A stretch of DNA of 64,000 bases from Capsicum annuum (GCF_002878395.1 NC_061116.1:126551082-126615081), one strand, 5' to 3'; shown: positions 1 through 12,039, counted from the first letter of the stretch. Translations and numbers: made by a program. The notes: generated by a model from the letters alone, not told the origin.

Positions 1-54
1 CACAATTCAATGGGAGAATGAGAAAGGGGGGAGGAACTAATTGATCATAATAAC

Positions 55-1605
55 CTGGAGAAAGCACTTCTTGATGATGCACCAAGAATGATGTTGCTGA
101 CACGATAGCTGTTGATGTAGTCTAGAAGTCCCTTAGACACTGAAATATCTTCAATAACAACCTCTTTCACTGCTATCTTCACCGATCATTAGGAGTTAAA
201 GTTAGATTTTAATCAACACTCCACATTGATGTTCCTAGTCTTCTGATTTCATTAGATCGTAAAATGCTACCTTGGTACGTAATATTTGCTTAAATGGTGC
301 AAATGCATTTATGCAAAGGTATGATGTCTAGCGATCTTATAGACCTTTCAAAGGATGAGCAGTTTTTAAGATTTTCTCCTAAATTTCTCGTGTAATTAAA
401 TCATTTTGCTAGGTCTCACTTGTATAAATTGTTTCAACAGTTCTTCAAGCGCATTGAATATGGTAAAAAACGTGATCAAAGAATCAAGCATTTTAAGGGG
501 GAAAAGGGGGAAAGCTGAAATACTCCCTCATGATAATAAACATTTTTTTGAAATGTTTTGAAAGATTCAAAGGAACAAAAGAAAGCATGATAAAAAGACT
601 AGAGTAATTATGGGAAAGGAAAAGAATAGAAAAAGAAAAAGAGTTACAAGTTATAAAATTAATATCCATCCTCCAAAAGCACCATCTTTCGTATTTTTTG
701 TATTCTATCCTACTCGATCAATTGACGTACCCCTTTACGTGCAGAGTAAGCCCGGAAAGGTGTAAAGACCTTATGAGTTTCTTGCTCACTTAATCCACGA
801 TTTGAACTTTGACCAGCACCATTAGCACTAACCTCTACAAAGTAGCAGAAATGTCATCATCATCACTAATAAAAAACAGAAAGCATATGTCATCAACATT
901 CAATTAGGACTACTGATTAAGAAAAAAATTTAAACATTCAATTAAGGAGGAAAAACGGGGGCAGGGCTAGGGGCGTGAAGGCTTACACCGCAAAAGTTTT
1001 GACTCACCCCACTTCCATTACAATTTTCCTCAAATTTTAACTCGTCCATGCCTAGCCCTGCACTGTCTTGTCCTGCTTAAGTTTTCTTTCATGCCAACTT
1101 TTAAGAGAAATGGGTTTGTTCAACAGTATAAGTTGTTATTTTTCATTTAACCTTGCCACGCCCCGCTTTTGATTTTCAAAAAAACATGTTTTAATTCGTC
1201 TGGCATATAAGAGCTCCCCTGTCCGGTCATTCAACCAGATTCCATAGCTGCTTTCAATGCTTAGCTTGCATACTGCACTACCTATAAACTTCCAATCCAA
1301 CATTTTAACAAAAAATTTATTTTACCGTAACAACTTAGAGAATTTTCGCACACCAACAAATCAATTGAACAATCAAATAACAGGACCGATAAAAATAGAG
1401 AAGATAGAACTGAAAATGTGACGAAAGGAGGAAGGTACCTACGATTTGGTGAGTTCTTCATCCTAACATGGACCAAAAAAAGCGTTGGATTGCTTATCAC
1501 GAGATGATCAACCGCCCATTTGACAGCAGAGGAGCTGTGTTTGTCTTTATCAATGGCCACAACGATAGGGTTGTTAATGTCATCGGCAGAAATTGTTGAA
1601 GGCAT
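55..1605 (-). CDS. Universal-stress-protein (USP) domain kinase/U-box type protein, 5' exons (partial)
   Basis: Three spliced exons read on the minus strand. Exon 1 is 1605-1439, beginning MPSTISADDINNPIVVAIDK and continuing through SSSAVKWAVDHL; its donor is AG/GTACCT. Exon 2 is 827-731 (FTPFRAYSARKG; donor GGG/GTACGT). Exon 3 is 176-55 (VKEVVIEDISVSKGLLDY then NIILGASSRSAF; donor CAG/GTTATT). Phases 2, 0 and 2 join without a stop. This is the N-terminal USP fold of plant receptor-like cytoplasmic kinases and U-box ligases: the strand-1 VAIDKDK, the (R)xFCxRKG-type segment and the nucleotide-loop-like GASSR are all recognisable. The kinase and possible U-box domains would lie left of the window. 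The start is the Met at 1605; an in-frame Met at 1635 is less family-like. Intron 1 (about 611 bp) and intron 2 (about 554 bp) look ordinary. No stops or frameshifts appear in the exons, so it may be functional. Splice sites were chosen by eye. Confidence 0.72.
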
Positions 1606-2289
1606 TTTCAAAATGGTGGAGGAGAAAAGATGCAACGGCTTAGCTAGAACGACCAGTTCTATTTGTGCCCAAACCAGATATTATAATAAGGCGATTCAAC
1701 GGAAAAATGCAAAAAACCACGTAGATGTTTTCAATATGTTAACAAGGCTCAACAATTTATATTCAGGGGGTAAAATGGCGTTTACTCTATTTGTGCGGAA
1801 TAATATTCCGAGTAAGGATTCCTTTGAAACCCTTCAAATCCAAAGATATGTCTTCTCCTTTGTGATTATAAATGGAGAAATGAAAGAAGAGGAACAAAAG
1901 AAAACTGGACTACTCAGTTCTACGTGGAATTAACAGTCGAAATCGAAGCATGAAATGTCATTGATATCACCATAAGATTGTATTGCCGCCAAAAATGGTG
2001 GCTAATATGCGTTTGTGATTTCCTCCGTACATTCTTTTAGAGTGTTTGACCAAAGGAAGACCCATTTTGGTCCATGTTCAACATCAATGAAACAATTAGA
2101 GATTGTTCATTCAAACTAATGTAAAATGTAAGTGAGAGATTCATTTCCTTGGAAAAACAATAGTAAACCTAGCGGCCATTTCAGAAAAATTAAAAAGAAA
2201 AAAAATGAACCTAGAAGGTATTTAACGATTTCAATATTTAAAGGTGGTCTAGCAACCAATAAAGAGAAAATTAGGTTCAATTTTTGTTT
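1606..2289. other. Upstream flank of the USP-domain gene; no other gene seen
   Basis: This AT-rich stretch lies 5' of the minus-strand USP-domain gene and would hold its promoter and 5' UTR. I see no convincing TATA box at a fixed distance and no second gene. A plus-strand open frame at 1520-1933 overlaps exon 1 antisense and has no family resemblance. Confidence 0.4.
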
Positions 2290-2519
2290 TTTGGTTAAAA
2301 AGATTTTCGTTCATTAAAAATTAAGGAGGGTAAAGAGTTATGCTCCTTTGTGAAGGAGCCAAAAATAGGTTGTTCGAAGCCACATCCCGGTCGAATGCCC
2401 TGTAGGATAATAGCATTGTTTTTAATTCTACAACGGGTTAACGACCTGTTACAATCTGATTGTACACACGCAGTTTTAAAATGGAGCATTTGCCAAAACA
2501 GTTTCGAAGACACCATGAC

Positions 2520-2900
2520 CTAACTTCTAGCTCCTTCCTTCGCTAGCATATCCGTCACCACATTCTGTTCTCGGAAAATCTTGATTGGCGGTGTTCCTTG
2601 TGTTTCTTCCATTAGTGACCTGCACTCAATAATCAGGTTATGATAGGAGGGATGATCGTTAGCAAGCATTTAGAGGGTAACACTAGAATCAGATTCAATG
2701 TTAAAACGGATGAAGTTATTAGCTTTGGCGATGGCTAGACCATGCCGCAAGGCTAATAACTTCACCATGGTAGGGGTGGTGTGAGAGAGATGCATGTAGA
2801 AACCTAAAACTCATTGCCCATTATGATCCCTAAAAATTCCCCCTATCACTCCTATGCCAGGATTGGCAAGAGTTGAGCCATCAATGTTCAGCTTTAGTTG
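2520..2900 (-). pseudogene. LINE RNase H domain
   Basis: Minus-strand reading gives LALRHGLAIAKANNF, then IRFNIESDSSVTL, a stop, then MLANDHPSYHNLI, IECRSLMEE and REQNVVTDMLAKEGARS, ending in a stop at 2520-2522. This is the plant non-LTR RNase H pattern, with the E-S-D acidic segment and the closing N.vaD.LAk.g block. One internal stop breaks it. A further frame (2516-2295) continues to the 3' end with the usual short C-terminal tail. Confidence 0.8.
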
Positions 2901-3175
2901 GCCATTGATGGGGGTTTCCACCTGGTATTGATGGTGGTGAAATTGTGTGGATGGGTGGGGGTTTTGGTGGTTAACATACTAAATTCAGTGGCTAGGAATA
3001 TGGTCATATCAATTGAGATAAGATTGGTTCTATTGTTGAAGTTGTTATCATTTCTGTTTAACCAAATGACCCAGAGACAATGTAGGAAGAGCACATCCCA
3101 TGAAAGCCAACTATTGAAAGGTTTTCCTTGGAGGTTCTGCCAGACAGTATCCCAATTAGCATCAGACAGATTTAG

Positions 3176-3544
3176 CTAATATTGAGTGGATTTAAACTGG
3201 GTTGTGGAAGAGTTCAGCCCAAAAAGTAATGACATTAGTGCATCGGAAGAAAATATAGTTGGTGGTTTCTTCCTGATTTTAGCATAGATGACATTGGGGG
3301 CAATGGAAAGTCCAATGTGACTTAGGTAGGCATTGGTGGAGAGTTTGTTATAAAGCAATAACCACAAGAAGGTTTTGGTTTTATTAAGGGTATGAACTTT
3401 CCACACCAACTTGAAATTCCTCTGGGTAAGTTGTTTATCCCTACGGTCTTTCAGGAGGTTGTACATGGTCCCAGTGCTAGAGAGGGCATTGTTGGTAAGG
3501 CCCCAAACAGGCTTGTCCTCTTCAGTGGAGTTGTGAGGGAGCAT
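3176..3544 (-). pseudogene. LINE zf-RVT (reverse-transcriptase zinc-binding) domain
   Basis: The 122-residue frame contains NFKLVWKVHTLNKTKTFLW, LLYNKLSTNAYL and HIGLSIAPN. This matches the pattern of the domain after reverse transcriptase in plant LINEs (usually W..i...P.k...FlWr...n.l.T...L...g). The Cys/His cluster expected just after is partly replaced (IYAKI where C.lC is usual), so zinc binding is probably lost. Confidence 0.75.
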
Positions 3545-3947
3545 CGGGCTGGAGATGACATACTTTAACTGCTGAGGCAGTTCTATAGAAAGGTGGTTGA
3601 AGTCCCAGTTATTATTCTGATGGAGATGGTGAATGGTGATATTAGCATCAATATTGGTGAGAGTACCATGAATAAGACTTCTAATAGTTCCTAAGTGAGG
3701 GATCTAGTTGTCCAAAAAGAATCTGACCCTTCTCTCTTTGTTTACCCTTCAGTTTATACCTCTAGAGCAATCTGCCCAGCCCCTAAGGATATTTTTCTAG
3801 CTTCTTGATCCAAGGGCAATGTTGTTGTTTTTGTATTTTGTAAGTAGAATTCAAGCCCCATAGGCTACTGGAGTGCATGGAAAGCCTCCAAGTCAGGCTG
3901 GCATGGAGGGCTCTATTTCTAGTCTCACTCTTATGAAGTCCTAGCCC

Positions 3948-5372
3948 TCATTTATCCTTAGGACTAGTAAGAATATCCCAACTAAGAAGATAGAGCTTTC
4001 TTTTCTCAGCACTACTGCCCCAAACAAAGTTTCTCTGAGTTTTATTTATGAGTTCATGGAATTTGTTAGGAATTTTTATGTAGTGCATGATGTGGGTAGG
4101 TGTACTACTCAGGGTGGATTTGGTAAGCACAGTTCTACCAGCCATGTTAAGGAATTTGATTTTCCATCTAGCAAGCCTGTATTTCATGTTATCCAAAATA
4201 TATTGGAAGTCACTGTTCTTAGGCTTGTTATGAAAGATAGGGTAACCTAGATACTTACCAAAAGTTTGGCTAGCCTGGATGTAAAGGGTCTGGGCACACA
4301 ATGCAACGTTGGAGAGAGTGCAATTTCTGGAAAACAGAACTTTGGACTTAGCATTGTTAATGGTTTTCCCATAGAAGAGATTGCAGGTTCTCAGGATATA
4401 AACAATGGTGAGGCAGTTATTGGGGGTTTCTCTTGCCAATAAAGTGAGATTATCAGCAAAAAAAAGGTAAGAGATCCTAGAGCCTCCATTGGAAATGTTA
4501 ATGGGGTCCCAATTCTGTACATTAACTTCTGAGTCAATTCCCCTGGAGAGTCTTACCATGCATAGAATGAAGAGATAGGGTGACATGGTGTCTAATACCC
4601 CTGGATGGGTTAAAGAAACTAGTATTAGTTTCATTAACAAGCACAACAATAAAGGAGATGGTGAAAGAGGACATGATGAGCTAGGTGAGATTATAAAAAA
4701 AGCCAAAAAATAGTAGGGTGTCCTTGATAAAGGACCATTGAATTTTGTCAAAGGCTTTCTCTAGGTCAATTTTCAAAATCATATTGGAATTCTTCCCTTT
4801 CATTTTACTGAAATGGGTGATGTATTCCTGAATAAAAATGACATGGTCAGAAGCTCTTCTATTGGCTAAAAATCTTGCTTGGCTAGGACTAATGATGGAA
4901 GGGAGGTAGGGCTTGATCCTATTGATAATGATATTGATCACAAGTTTGTAGGTAGTATTGCAAAGGCCTATAGGTCTGAAGTTCCTAAGAGTGCAACATT
5001 TCTGCATTTGGGGATGAGACAAATAAGGGTAGCATTGCTATCAATGGGCATGGAGAGTTTGGAAAAGACCTCTTTACATAAATCCATAGTTTTGGTCCCA
5101 ATTATGTTCTAGAATTTCTAATAGAATAGTTGGTGGAGGCCATCAGGGCCGGGGGCTTTCAGGGGTTTGAAAGATTTGAGAGCTACCAAGACTTCAAAAC
5201 GCCTAAGAGGGGAGTCCAAGTTGTCCCTAGCTTCCCTGGAGAGGGTGTTGGAGTTGTTGACAGGGACAAAGTGGCTATTTGGGCTACTAATACGGCTGGA
5301 AGTGAAGAGTGCCTTAAAGTGACTAAGGATGTAAGCATGGATGTCTTTTTCTTCAGAGATGAGGTTGTCCAC
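3948..5372 (-). pseudogene. LINE reverse transcriptase, frameshifted
   Basis: Recognisable in order on the minus strand: SFKPLKAPGPDGLHQLFY (5190-5118 region), FRPIGLCNTTYKLVINII and SPSQARFLANRRASDHV (5022-4681 ORF), MILKIDLEKAFDKIQWSFI, then RISYLFFADNLTLLARE, GKYLGYPIF and LARWKIKFLNMAGRTVLTKS (4751-3948 ORF). These are the fingers, palm and thumb blocks of a plant L1 reverse transcriptase. The catalytic pair normally read as F-A-D-D is F-A-D-N here, so the second aspartate is lost. At least two frame changes (near 5,100 and 4,700) separate the pieces. Confidence 0.88.
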
Positions 5373-5794
5373 TTCATCTCGGAGGTCAGAGATCCTATTT
5401 TTTCTCCTCCTATTGATGGTAAAGGTGTGGAAGAAGGAGGTGTTGGAATCCCCCTCAGTGAGCCATGATATTCTGGATTTGGCTCCCTAGAAGTCTTCCT
5501 CACATTTGAGCATACTGTCATAGTCACAAAGAAGCTCATTCTCCATGTTTTGGAGGAAGGAGATGGTATGGTAGCGAAGGGATTTTTGGATGCCATCCAA
5601 CCTGGCCAGAATAGTTCTAAGTCTGTGGAATATGTTGCCAAAACATTGATGTTCCAGTAGGTGACAATAGTATATAATTGAGAGATGGATTGTTGAAGGA
5701 TGGTGGGACCAATGAAATAGCTTTCAACCAAACTATGAAAGGACTGGTGGTTGAACCATATAGGTTTAAATCTAAAAGGTTTATCACACTATCT

Positions 5795-6340
5795 TCAAGT
5801 CATTTTAGAGCGTGACAGGAGGAGAGGGCAGTGGTCAGATTTAGTCCTAGGTAGGTGAGTGATGAGGGAGTCAGGGAAATGGTTTATCCAAGAGGTATTG
5901 GCAACACATCTGTCAAGCCTTTCCTGGATAAGGCACTCCCTATTTTGAAATCTTTTATTTGTCCAGGTGTATTTACATCTCCTATAGCCTAGGTCCACCA
6001 TATTGTAGTGATTTAAATAATCCCAAAAGTGGTTGGCCTACTATTACTGATGGGGGCTCCTCCAAGTTTCTCATTGGCCCCTAAGACTTCATTAAAATCC
6101 CCTCCCAGAAGCCTATCCCCAGTAAGAGTGTTAGCTATATGTGTAACTCCTCCCAAAGAAATAAACGCATATTAAGATCAGGACTAGCATAAATAACGAA
6201 AAAGAGGAAGGTGTTGAGGTTATTGCTAACCTTAATAGTTGCATGAATGCCCTGAGGGATGTGGAGAAATGATGGAGGTCCTCCTTCTACATAGCTACAA
6301 TGCCTCCCCTTCTCGCTACTGCACTTAACTCTAAATAAGC
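5795..6340 (-). pseudogene. LINE apurinic/apyrimidinic-like endonuclease fragment
   Basis: Reading minus, the frame shows FFVIYASPDLNMRLFLWEEL, then GDFNEVLGANEKLGG, then MVDLGYRRCKYTWTN, then LIQERLDRCVAN and finally TKSDHCPLLL. GDFNE and SDH are the core catalytic motifs of the endonuclease/exonuclease/phosphatase fold in plant LINEs; this enzyme nicks target DNA to prime reverse transcription. The N-terminal catalytic Asn/Glu region is missing. The last open stretch (6001-5795) is followed by shifted frames, so the protein is broken. Confidence 0.8.
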
Positions 6341-6411
6341 TTCAAAACAAAGGGCTTCAGTGATGTTCTACATCACCTGAATACATAGAGGATCCTACAT
6401 ACACTAGTAGG

Positions 6412-6936
6412 ATGACATAGCCGAAAAGAGATGACATTCCTGATGGGGTTCGTGATGATGCACAACAGGTGCCTACCCCTCCTCCTGAAGGAATTCAGGA
6501 CATTGTTGACCAATAGACGGAGGTGTTTTTAGCACAAGTTGCTAACCAAAAGAGGGAAGAAGATGCTCAGTACATAGCTCAGAAGGCAGAGTTAGTTGTT
6601 TAGAGGAAGTAAATAGACCGTCGAGAAGCACTCGGTGGTAATAAGAATAGAGTTAGAGATGTCCGTGCTTAAGTGATCCAAGCATATCAGTATTTATATC
6701 CTTATGAGGATAATGAAGAGGATCTGGGGTATGTTGAGCCGATAGAGGCTGGAGCTATTATTCCTCCTGTTTTTCCTCCAAGCATTAAGTTTGACATAAT
6801 GAGTGCAATGATTCATCTCTTAAACCTGAAAGGTATATTTACGGGTTTGCCTTCTAACAACGCAAACATGCACTTTGCAAATTTCATTGGTATTTGTAGT
6901 TCGTACTCAAATCCAGGGGTGAATTGGGAGGCACTT
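6412..6936 (+). pseudogene. Element D gag, N-terminal part
   Basis: The frame opens with M-T-stop-PKRDDIPDG and has further stops. It then runs clean from about 6673: YLYPYEDNEEDLGYVEP, FPPSIKFDIMSAMIHLL, FTGLPSNNANMHFANFIGIC and SSYSNPGVNWEALF. The block 'pa..iK..li.mi....FtGlp.edp..Hl..Fl.ic' is the start of the capsid-like domain in Athila gag. The frame is cut at 6936 by element A's LTR; open reading continues into the LTR only by chance. Confidence 0.78.
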
Positions 6937-7715
6937 TTTCACAACCCGAACCAGGGCCTAGCCGTGACGGGTATCTCAAGTCCCACATGGACCGGAGATC
7001 AGCCCCACACCTAACCAAACCAAACACACCACACCCTTTGGTTGGTTGAATTCCGAAAATATAACAAGATAGCGTACAATAGTCTAAGAAAATTTTAAAT
7101 ACATGTCTATAACCGACCACCGACGACCGGCCAATTAATCGATTGACACCACCTAATAGCCACAGTATTCCAAACAAAGTCGTCTAAGCATTGATCCAAA
7201 ATTGAATATCAATAAAGTGTCAGGAAATGTCCCCGATAATATCCAAACACCAAATCCAAAGGAATAGTCAAAATATAAAGCAAACCATAATCATGAAATG
7301 GGGTCTTCCGAAGTATGGAAGCTCACCACTTCAATTTGACTCACTAAATGATCCCGAATCCAAGTCACTGATTAGGAAAAGTAGAAGTATGACAAATTTC
7401 TATATCTCATAGGGATACAATGTCCAAAGATGGTTAGCAGGGTGAACGCTAGCATGTAACTCAGGGATAAGGATAACATAATGACATGATCAACAGTTTA
7501 AAATCATTGAAAACCAGTGCACATAATCAAATGCATAAATATATATATATCATATGCTGGGATAGGGAATAAGGCTTAACATGTATTTCAAAACATTGGC
7601 TTGGATTGTGTAGATCAACTGTCATATAATAGTACTCACAGGCTATATAGGCGCCCTCTCTCACCCCCTGGTCGAGCCCCAGTGTGTGTAGCCACACATA
7701 CAGGGACCTGGACTT
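6937..7715 (-). repeat. Element A 3' LTR, truncated
   Basis: This segment matches A's 5' LTR in two pieces: 6937-7205 with 17891-18182, and 7206-7700 with 27431-27920. Only the 3' third of the LTR is kept; the U3 part and the end of integrase are deleted at the junction near 7,715-7,735. A short TA repeat is at about 7536-7548. Confidence 0.78.
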
Positions 7716-8660
7716 CATAGTTTAGCTACTCATCATCATAACTACATATAGCACTCACCAACTTCAAACCACCTAATAGGAAATCTACACCTCCTACCAT
7801 ACACCACCTCAAACAAAAGCCATCTCAATACTAGAGTGGTAGCTATTATTATACGCAAACTTTATAAGAGGCAAATGGTCAATCCGACTGCCACCATAGT
7901 CAATCACGCAAGCCCGAAGCATATCTTTTAATGTCTGAAGAGTCCTTTCTGCTTGCCCATCTGACTGTGGGAGAAAAAAAGTACTAGGGCTCATCGTAGT
8001 TCCCAGACCTCTTTGAAACGAACACTAAAATTTTGATAAGAACTGAGTACCACAATCTGACATAATAGAAGTAGGCGCCCCATGCAATTTCACAATCTCT
8101 TGAAGGAACAACTTTGCATAATCCTCTGCCGAATAATTAGTCCTCACTGAAAAAATATAAGCTGACTTAGTCATCCTATCCATGATGACCCAAATCGAAT
8201 TGAACTGACTCCAAGACCGAAAATATCGATGGCAAAATCCATGTTAATTATGTCCTATTTCCTTACAGGCAAATCAATCTCTTGAGTCAACCCATCAAGC
8301 CTTAAGTGCTTAACCTTCACTTGTTGTCGCACCATCCATTTGGCCACAAAACTAAACACATCTCACTTTATATTGTTCCACCAATATATCTCCATAAGAT
8401 TATGATACATCTTTGTCAAACCAGGATGAATGACATAACGCAACTCATGAGCCTCAGCCAAGATACTCTCTTTCAAGCCATCTACATCGAAAACACATAA
8501 CCTGCCTTGGTACCTCAAGATACCATGTCCACCAATCTCGAAAGCTACAATGCTTTTCTATCCCGCACACCCTTTAATATTCATTAAGATAGAATCTAAT
8601 AGCTGCTTCTCTTTTATCTCAGTAATAAGAGATGACTTCGCCCCTTCTTACACAAACACA
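7716..8660 (-). pseudogene. Element A integrase, degraded
   Basis: Minus-strand reading shows MEIYWWNNIK and FVAKWMVRQQVKVKHLRLDG from the zinc-binding end, and catalytic-core patches near 8230-8000. The open stretch 7994-7809 has FLPQSDGQAERTLQTLKDML, RACVIDYGGSRIDHLPLIKF and AYNNSYHSSIEMA. A frame-shifted FEVVYGRRCRFPIRWFEVGE follows near 7790-7740. This is a Ty3/gypsy integrase with the HPQTDGQ.ER glutamate retained (written SDGQAER). The C-terminal domain and chromodomain are deleted where the 3' LTR begins. Confidence 0.85.
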
Positions 8661-9990
8661 CCACCATCCTCAGAGTCTAAGAGGAGAACTACAAGGTTAG
8701 ACAAATAGTGAATATCTTTAACCAACTCCTGCTTATCCTCATCCAATGAGCTAGACTCCCTATAGATAACCTGCTAAAAGCATCAGCAACCACAGTAGCT
8801 TTACCTGGGTGATAATGGAAACTCATGTCGTAGTCTTTCAATAACTCAAGCCACCTTCTTTGCCTGAGATTCAACTCCTTCTGGGGAATACATATTGCAG
8901 GCCCTTATGATCAGAAAAGATATCTATATGGACTCCATACAAATAGTGATGCCAAACCTTCAATGTGAACACCATAGCTAACAAATCCAAGTCATGAGTC
9001 AGATAATTCCTCTCATAAACTTTCAACTACCTAGAAGTATAGGCCACCACCCTACCATGCTGCTTCAACACATAACCAAGTCCCACAGAAGATGCATCAC
9101 AATAGACAACAAAAACTTCAGTGTCATTAGGCAGAGTCAAAACTGGAGCTGAAGTTAACTCATCTTTCAGTTTTTTAAAACTACCCTTACAAGCATCAGA
9201 CCAGAAGAAGTTTACATTTTTCTAGGTCAACTTAGTTAGTGAGGCAACTATGGACGAGAAATTCTTCACAAATTTCTTGTAGTAACCGACTAAACTCAAG
9301 AAGCTCCAAATCTTTGTTGGAGTCATGGGCCTAGGCCACTTCTAAACCACTGCAACTTTCTGTGGATCCACCATGATCTCTTCACTAAAAATAATATGAC
9401 CTAGATAAGTAACAGCTTGCAACCAGAACTCGTACTTCAAAAATTTAGCATACCAATGTTGATCTTTCAAGGTTTGTAACATAATAGTGATCGGCATGAT
9501 CTGCCTCACTCTTGGAATACACCAGAATATTATCTACAAACACGATGATGAAAAAATCCAGAAACTGATGGAAGACTCTATTCATCAAGTCCATGAATAC
9601 CGCTGGGGCATTACGCAAACCAAAAGATATGACAAATAACTCATAATGACCATACCGAGTTCAGAAGACAGTCTTAGGGATATTCACTTCTCTAATCTTT
9701 AGCTAACAAAACCTAAGATCAATCTTAGAGAAACATCTAGCACCCTGAAGTAGGAAAAAAAATCTTTAATTTGAGGAAGATGATTCTTATTCTTCACCAT
9801 AACCTTATTCAATTGATGGTAATCGATGCACATTCAAAAGGAACCATCCTTCGTATGCACTAAAAAAATAGGAGCACCTCACAAAGACATGCTAGAATGG
9901 ATAAAACCCTTGTCAAAGAGGCCTTTCAACTATTCCTTAAGCACTCTGTCGGAGCTATTCTATAGGGAAGGATAGAGATAGGATGAGCGA
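8661..9990 (-). pseudogene. Element A reverse transcriptase and RNase H, degraded
   Basis: RNase H ends in the open stretch 8874-8689 with [36 protein letters not shown]. Upstream in shifting frames are [10 protein letters not shown] (near 8910) and VLKQHGRVVAY-like patches (near 9050), and the palm of reverse transcriptase lies around 9480-9620. The fingers region, with patches of the SVSPWGAP-like segment, reaches about 9980. Order and motifs are those of Ty3/gypsy pol. Stops and small indels are dense, and no long frame survives in the reverse transcriptase. Confidence 0.75.
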
Positions 9991-10149
9991 TCAGAACAAC
10001 TTCAGGAAGATTATCAGGAAAAACTTTAAGGAATTAATTAACCACAGAAATGAATAGCAATAAAGGACCTTCCAAGTTAGAATCCTTAACCCAAACCAAA
10101 TTATAGAGACATCCCTTGGAAATCAACTTTCGGGCTCTAAGATATGATA

Positions 10150-10470
10150 TGAACCTTCCCTTAGGCACTAGAGAACCCTCTTTCCACTCAATGACCTACT
10201 TATTAGGGAATTTAAATATGATATTACGAGTTCGAGAATCTATGAAGGCATAGAATGAGTGTAACCATACCATCCTCAATATGACATCAAAATCAATTAT
10301 GCCTAACTCTATCAGATCTACCAGAGTCTCTCTTTCACTAACAGATACCATAAAACTTCTATAGTCTCTTCTAGTAAATGTATCGTCACCCACTGGAGTT
10401 AAAATAGAAAAGGGATCAGGGATACACTCGGGACCAAAACCAAATGTACAGGCACAAATGAGGTCACATA
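10150..10470 (-). pseudogene. Element A protease and linker
   Basis: The open stretch 10393-10196 contains TLVDLIELGIIDFDVIL, RMVWLHSFYAFIDSRTRNI and IFKFPNK. This is the C-terminal half of the gypsy protease, normally '...DlivLdm.dFDVILGMDWL..y.A.iDCr...v.F..P'. The G-M-D-W core has become R-M-V-W. After 10190 the linker continues as KGRFISYLRARKLISKG-like sequence. Confidence 0.78.
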
Positions 10471-11831
10471 AGAAAGAGTAGACCCCAAATTAAACAAGCA
10501 ATACACATTACAAAAAAAAAGTAGTAACATACCAATGATGACATCGGGAGATGCCTTAGAGTCCTGCAAGCAGCAAGAGCATATAAATGATTTTGCCCAG
10601 TGTCGATACTAGAAGCAGAAGTGTCACCCTTTGGTGCAAGAGCTGATGAAGTGGCAACCAAAATCTTATTTTTCCCCCGAAGCAACCTTAGAAGGACAAC
10701 CCCTCTACAAATAACCAACCTGACCATACTTAAAACACTTATTCCTCCTTTTTTTACAAATCCCACGGTGTACCTGCCCGCAGAATCTATAAGGAGGATA
10801 TGATGGAGTAGACTGTGCCTCACTAGGTTAAGATTGGGGACCCTGTGCTTTAAACCCCCATCATATTGAGAACGATGATCATCCAATGACTTTTAATAAG
10901 AAGCACTAACTGTAAAGTAGGATCCAAAACTCTCCTACTTCTTCTTAGACCACTTTCCACCATCTCTACCACTCTGTTGCTGACCTCTATCCTGATCAGA
11001 AAATCTAAAATTCTTGCTCTACCCTTCCCCTATCTCTGCCCACTTTTTCTCTTTTCCTCAACCTATTGCATATACACAATCAATCTGGAGATGTCTATAT
11101 CCTTGTCAATAAGGCAGCCTTACTCTCTAGGATTAAATCATAAGATAACCCAAAAGCAAATTTTCTCATTCTAGCTCTCATGCTAGATACTAATTTAGGA
11201 GACTATCGAGATAACTGATGGAATTTCAATGCATACTCCTTGACCGTCATCTTACCTTGCTTCAAATTAATAAAATCTTTTATTTTTTCCTCCCTTAACT
11301 CCTGAGGGAAGAAGTGGTCAAGGAAAGTATTAGAAAAATCATCCCATAGTGTGGATTCGGCATCATCTCCCCTAGACTATTCACATTTCTTATACCATTG
11401 GTATGTTATATCCTTTAGCTGATAGGCTAAAAATTCTACACCCTCCACATTAGTAGCATGAATGACCTAAAAGATCTTCTCCATCTCATCGATAAAGTTT
11501 TAAGGATCCTCCTCAACCTTAACACCAGTGTACGCAGGAGGACTCAACTTCATAAACTAACCAACCCTTGTAACCTCAAAAGATGGCATAACAGAAGCTA
11601 CACACTCAGACTGAAAAGCTACCAACTGAGCCAATATATGAATAGACTGATGAAATTCCATATTCGACAAATCAACCTGAGAAGTTTGATGAAGACTATA
11701 GGGAACTGGTGGAACTATAGAAGGGTAATCAGGAACTGGACCCCTAGATCGGGTCTGTAACCTATAAGTAGTAACATTGTCCTCAAATAGGACAGAGGAG
11801 TTTCCATGAGATTTAGATCATCTGGGAGGCC
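10471..11831 (-). pseudogene. Element A gag, degraded
   Basis: From the break by element B (11831) the minus strand reads NSSVLFEDN, then RLQTRSRGPVPDYPSIVPP. The capsid region around 11450-11150 has VEGVEFLAYQLKDITYQWYK, then STLWDDFSNTFLDHFFPQEL, INLKQGKMTVKEYALKFHQL and RARMRKFAFGLS. This is a textbook chromovirus gag. A zinc-knuckle area follows near 10800-10700 (HRGICKKGG, then CFKYGQVGYL in another frame). Frames shift repeatedly. The true gag start lies beyond element B at about 17678 (minus-strand ATG). Confidence 0.82.
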
Positions 11832-11971
11832 TGAAACACCCTAAACTTTGACCCTAGTAAAATTTCTTAATTTTGGAACATTTTGGATAATATACGACTT
11901 AAAGGTGTTAGTCATATGCTTGGATACGATTTAAGGTCCTTTCACTTGTATGATAATTAGCATTCTTGGGT
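11832..11971 (+). repeat. Element B 5' LTR remnant
   Basis: It starts tgaaacaccctaaactttga and aligns with the first 140 bp of the 3' LTR at 15373. It is cut at about 11971, where gag sequence follows, so most of the LTR, the primer-binding site and early gag were lost in one deletion. Confidence 0.75.
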
Positions 11972-12039
11972 ATGTATAGCTTAACCCTTGGGCTATAGAG
12001 TCTGGGGTCTTGAACTCTTTCCTAAATTTTCTTTGGTTC

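Larger units (their letters stand above)
2290..6340 (-). mobile_element. Decayed L1-type non-LTR retrotransposon (LINE), 5'-truncated
   Basis: On the minus strand the order is endonuclease (about 6340-5795), reverse transcriptase (about 5372-3948), reverse-transcriptase zinc-binding domain (3544-3176) and RNase H (2900-2520). This is the layout of ORF2 in plant L1 LINEs that carry an RNase H. ORF1 and the first part of the endonuclease are absent, as expected of a 5' truncation or a later deletion. The 3' end is near 2,290-2,310, where the plus strand is T-rich, possibly an eroded poly(A); target duplications could not be fixed. Several frameshifts and stops break ORF2. Confidence 0.85.

Noticed and set aside
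1520..1933. 137-residue plus-strand ORF
   Set aside because: It runs antisense to exon 1 of the USP-domain gene and resembles no protein family.
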